NCBI GenBank assembly: GCA_035644935.1
Contig: DASQNO010000028.1
Location: 1 to 18,424 of the forward strand
DNA length: 18,424 bases
Direction of reading: 5' to 3'
DNA from: CADCVW01 sp035644935
Lineage (GTDB): Bacteria; Pseudomonadota; Alphaproteobacteria; Sphingomonadales; Sphingomonadaceae
Shown here piece after piece: positions 13,750-18,424 of this stretch. The notes below the pieces were generated by a model. The model was not told the DNA's origin and did not search any database. It saw only the letters and a program-made list of their open reading frames with translations. Position numbers and translations under genes: made by a program. The first letter of the stretch is position 1, and each line of letters begins with the position of its first letter.

Positions 13750-14352
13750 ATGGGACAACAAAAGAGTCTCCGTTCTGACCGGAGAGGCGCCGCTCTGGCC
13801 GAATTCGGGCTGATCATCCCCGTCCTTTTGATATTATTAATGGGTGCATTCGATGCTGGGCATCGTCTCTACGCCCGTTCGGTCTTGCAAGGCGCGGTGC
13901 AAAAGGCCGCGCGCGACGCGGGGTTGGAAAACGGCACCGCCGCCTCACGTCAGGCATCAATCGACGCGGGAGTTCGTTCGCAGCTCCTCAATATCCATAA
14001 GGATGCCGCCGTCACCATTGACCGGCGCGCCTACCGCGACTTCGCCAATGCCGCCGCCCCTGCGGAAACCTTCACGGATACCGACAACGATGGTGTGTGC
14101 GACGGTGGAGAACCTTTTGAAGACATCAACCGCAACGGCACGCGCGATCTGGATATCGGTATCCTTGGACAGGGCGGAGCGGAGGATGCAGTCGTTTACA
14201 CGGTTCGCATGCGATATACTTCAGTCACCCCCGTTTCCGCGATTGTCGGGATCAACAATCAGGTCGACATGACCGCGCAAACCGTGCTGCGCAACCAGCC
14301 TTACAACGACCAGAGCCCAGCTTTGTCGCCCTTGGTGGGGAATTGCCCGTGA
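13750..14352 (+). CDS. TadE-type pseudopilin with a calcium-loop-like insert
   Basis: The protein has 200 residues. The N-terminus RRGAALAEFGLIIPVLLILL holds a type IV/Tad prepilin-like site: cleavage after Gly13 with Glu at +5 (Glu18) ahead of the transmembrane helix, as in TadE and TadF, which TadV processes. The rest is predicted to be periplasmic. Residues 110-133 form an Asp/Asn/Gly-rich stretch starting DTDNDGVCDGG and ending NRNGTRD, which resembles thrombospondin-type or dockerin-like calcium loops; this is unusual inside a TadE protein. The start lies 1 bp after the stop of the TadG-like gene and no clear ribosome-binding site is seen, which implies coupled translation. The stop overlaps the next start (GTGA). 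Confidence 0.85.
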   Translation: MGQQKSLRSDRRGAALAEFGLIIPVLLILLMGAFDAGHRLYARSVLQGAVQKAARDAGLENGTAASRQASIDAGVRSQLLNIHKDAAVTIDRRAYRDFANAAAPAETFTDTDNDGVCDGGEPFEDINRNGTRDLDIGILGQGGAEDAVVYTVRMRYTSVTPVSAIVGINNQVDMTAQTVLRNQPYNDQSPALSPLVGNCP

Positions 14353-14986
14353 ACCGTCCATCCCGGCGTCCGGTGCGCGATCTTTTGTGGAACGCCAGGG
14401 GCTTGGCGGTCACCGAATTTGCGCTCGCCTTGCCCGTGTTTCTCATCATGCTGGTGGGCGGAGTCGAGATCGCGAATTACATGACGGTACGCATGCGCGT
14501 CAGCCAGTTGGCGCTACACGTCGCCGACAACGGCGCCCGCATCGGCTCGGGTTCGCAATTGCAGGCTCAACAGATCAGCGAAGCGCAGATTAACGACATG
14601 CTCGTCGGCACAAACATGCAAGCCCGCGGGCTTGATTTTCTGAACCGCGCCAAAATCGTCGTATCAAGCCTCGAGCACGACCCTGCCAACCCGGGGCGTT
14701 TCCGGATCGCGTGGCAACGCTGTTTCGGCGACGAAGCCCACACGCCGCTCTACGGCAGGCAGTTCGACAACAATCTGCCCGGCATGGGTCCCGCGGGGAA
14801 CCGCATCACGGCCATGCCGGACGGTGCGACTATTTTCGTCGAGATCAATTACCGCTACAAGCCGCTCTTAACGAGCCAACAAGTGACCTTTGGCGAGTTC
14901 ACCGACATTGCCGCCATGTCGGTACGCGACCGGCGCGATCTGTCGCAGATCTACAACGTGGAGCGAGTAACTCCGTCCGCTTGCAC

Positions 14987-14990
<4 letters not shown>
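14349..14990 (+). CDS. TadE-type pseudopilin (second)
   Basis: The protein has 213 residues. The N-terminus contains ARGLAVTEFALALPVFLIML, with Gly18 followed by Glu at +5 (Glu23), the same processing motif as the preceding gene, then one membrane helix and GVEIANYMTVRMRVSQLALHVADNGAR, typical of TadE-like proteins. The C-terminal part is a periplasmic domain of unknown structure with two cysteines (WQRCFGDE and a Cys near the end) that may form a disulfide. The GTG at 14349 overlaps the previous stop and has GGGGAA about 7 nt upstream; an in-frame TTG two codons earlier is too close to it. The stop codon shares bases CTAG with the stop of convergent pdhB. It is the last gene of the three-gene Tad-like set. 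Confidence 0.85.
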
Positions 14991-16380
<1,390 letters not shown>

Positions 16381-16384
<4 letters not shown>

Positions 16385-17439
16385 CGATACTGCCCCACCA
16401 GCACGTCGGTGTAGAGTTCTTCCGGCCGCGGTTCGGGCGACTGCTCGGCGAAGTCGGCGGATTGGACGACGCGCTTCTTGATCGCGGCGTCGATCGCCTT
16501 GAACTCGGCCTCGCCGACGCCGAGGCTCTCCAGCTCCCGCTTGGCGGCCTCGATCGGGTCCGACTTCTCGCGCACCGCCTGCACCTCGTCGCGCGAACGG
16601 TACTTGGCCGGGTCGCTCATCGAGTGGCCGCGGTAGCGATAGGTCTTCATCTCGAGCAGGATCGGCCCGTTGCCGGCCCTGATCCAATCCAGCGCCGTCG
16701 TGATCGCGCCGCGCACCGCCAGCACATCCATGCCGTCGACCTGCAGGCCCGGCACGCGGAAGCTCTCGCCTCGCTTGTACAGCTGGTCCTCGGACGAGGC
16801 GCGGTTCACGCTGGTACCCATCGCGTACTGGTTGTTCTCGATGATGTAGAGCGCGGGAAGCTTCCACAGCTCCGCCATGTTGAAGCTTTCGTACACCTGC
16901 CCCTGGTTCGCCGCGCCGTCGCCGAAGTAGATCAGCGCGATGCCGCCGTCGTCTTTGTACTTGTGCGCGAAGGCAAGCCCCGTCCCCAGGGACACCTGCG
17001 CCCCGACGATGCCGTGCCCGCCGTAGAAGCCGTGCTCGACCGAGAACATGTGCATCGACCCGCCCTTGCCGCGGCTGATCCCCGCCTCGCGCCCGGTCAA
17101 TTCGGCCATCACGATGGTGGGGTCGATGCCGCAGGCCAGCATGTGGCCGTGGTCGCGATAACCGGTGATGACGCTGTCGCGGCCCGGCGTGATCGCCGAC
17201 TGCAGCCCGACGACGACCGCTTCCTGGCCGATATAGAGGTGGCAGAAGCCGCCGATCAGCCCGAGCCCGTAGAGCTGCCCCGCCCGCTCCTCGAAGCGGC
17301 GGATGAGCAGCATCTGTTCGTAGAAGCCGAGCAGCTCCGCCTTGTCCGCCGGGTGGCGTTCCGGCGTCGCGGGGCGCGGGCGATTGGAGGCGGCGGGAGC
17401 ATCGGTGGGCGGCGCCGCGGCGGCGAGAGTTTTGGCCAT
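16381..17439 (-). CDS. pdhA: Pyruvate dehydrogenase E1 component subunit alpha
   Basis: The 352-residue protein pairs with PdhB to form thiamine-pyrophosphate-dependent E1. The N-terminal 30 residues are Ala/Pro-rich and variable. The conserved body begins at ELLGFYEQMLLIRRFEERAG. The thiamine-pyrophosphate motif GDG...NN spans Gly173 to Asn203 (GDGAANQGQ ... IIENN). RDHGHMLACGID and YRYRGHSMSDP (the regulatory-loop region in E1 alpha proteins) are also present. Length and motifs are normal. It lies 49 bp downstream of ftsB and overlaps pdhB by 4 bp, so the two E1 subunits are made from one message. No clear Shine-Dalgarno sequence precedes the ATG; instead a hairpin (17451-17472) lies just upstream. 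Confidence 0.97.
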
Positions 17440-17450
17440 GCGCCGCTATA

Positions 17451-17472
17451 GGCAAGGGCACGGGCCTTTGCC
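17451..17472 (-). promoter_or_regulatory. Hairpin in the ftsB-pdhA intergenic leader
   Basis: GGCAAGGGC and GCCTTTGCC flank ACGG. On the transcribed (minus) strand eight of nine pairs form, with one A-C mismatch. The hairpin ends 11 nt before the pdhA ATG in a region with no obvious ribosome-binding site, so it may affect pdhA translation or mRNA processing between ftsB and pdhA. There is no U-tract, so termination is less likely. Confidence 0.35.
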
Positions 17473-17488
17473 AACGCCCGCTACGCGC

Positions 17489-17800
17489 TCAGTCGAGCGG
17501 AACGATCACTTCGTCGGGCCGCGCCAGCCCGAGCTCGCCGCGGATCAGCTCGTCCGCCAAATCCGGGTCCGCGTTGCGCGGATCGAGCAGCTTGGCGCGG
17601 TGCGTCAGCCGGTCGCGCTCCCTTTCCAAGATCTGCAGCTCAACCTGCCGCTTGGCCAGCGACTGCCGGTAATCGCCCCAGACGAGCAGCCCGTTCGACC
17701 CCGCGACGGCATAGCCCGCGAAGTTCGCGATGATGAGCAGCGCCACGGCCGGCATCGCCGCGCGCTTGATCATCGCCAAAGCTTTGGAAGGCTTTTTCAT
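17489..17800 (-). CDS. ftsB: Cell division protein FtsB / septum formation initiator (DivIC family)
   Basis: The protein has 103 residues, the usual size. A basic N-terminus (MKKPSKALAMIKRAA) precedes one membrane helix at about 16-33. A charged coiled-coil follows (about 44-72, RQSLAKRQVELQILERERDRL), then the C-terminal family block ADELIRGELGLARPDEVIV. FtsB forms the FtsQLB subcomplex of the divisome and acts at the septum in the inner membrane. The ATG at 17800 has AAGG 5 nt upstream; an in-frame TTG six codons earlier is less likely. Its place between eno and pdhA is the conserved order in alphaproteobacteria and supports the call despite the short sequence. Confidence 0.9.
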   Translation of the reverse strand: MKKPSKALAMIKRAAMPAVALLIIANFAGYAVAGSNGLLVWGDYRQSLAKRQVELQILERERDRLTHRAKLLDPRNADPDLADELIRGELGLARPDEVIVPLD

Positions 17801-17833
17801 CAGCGCCTTGTGAACCAAGCTTTGGCGCGCGAA

Positions 17834-18424
<591 letters not shown>

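Overview
The window looks like a chromosomal segment of a high-GC alphaproteobacterium, most likely a sphingomonad (Sphingomonas or a close relative). The main clues are: the strong G/C bias at third codon positions; the order eno-ftsB-pdhA-pdhB with a lipoyl domain fused to the E1 beta subunit; a roughly 917-residue GyrA with an extra segment in its C-terminal domain; a folate-dependent TrmFO; and GC-rich palindromes between genes of the kind common in sphingomonads. The genus is inferred from gene content and sequence style, not from a database search.

Layout. 1-1074 (+) is the 3' part of a secreted lipocalin-like/CrtC-family protein. A perfect 11-bp hairpin and a tRNA with a CAT anticodon (probably tRNA-Ile2) follow at 1085-1188. 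1225-4263 (-) carries a soluble PAS-containing histidine-kinase-like protein with a degraded ATP-binding domain and, upstream of it, an exported TPR protein that ends in a good intrinsic terminator. 4444-8768 (+) holds yaaA (peroxide stress), an SDR oxidoreductase overlapping it by GTGA, and gyrA with a TTG start. 8786-9307 (-) is a Tat-type exported DUF4142 protein, divergent from trmFO (9430-10821, +). trmFO converges on a small membrane-anchored EF-hand protein (10825-11292, -).

11553-14990 (+) is a tight three-gene set: a TadG-like protein with a von Willebrand A (VWA) domain, then two TadE-type pseudopilins. It encodes no Tad ATPase, secretin or prepilin peptidase here. It converges, with shared stop bases, on pdhB. 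14987-18424 (-) is the central-metabolism block read eno (partial) -> ftsB -> pdhA -> pdhB.

How it fits together. Most of the window is housekeeping: glycolysis to acetyl-CoA (eno, pdhA, pdhB), cell division (ftsB), DNA supercoiling (gyrA), tRNA modification (trmFO) and AUA decoding (tRNA-Ile2). The accessory part is the Tad-like module plus the divergent EF-hand gene. One pseudopilin carries a calcium-loop-like Asp-rich segment, so calcium may matter to this envelope structure; that link is inference. I see no CRISPR array, insertion sequence, prophage or integrase. I do not see a clearly new system. The best leads are the orphan Tad/EF-hand cluster, the kinase lacking its normal ATP-binding residues, and a repeat-like palindrome that encodes the C-terminus of TrmFO.
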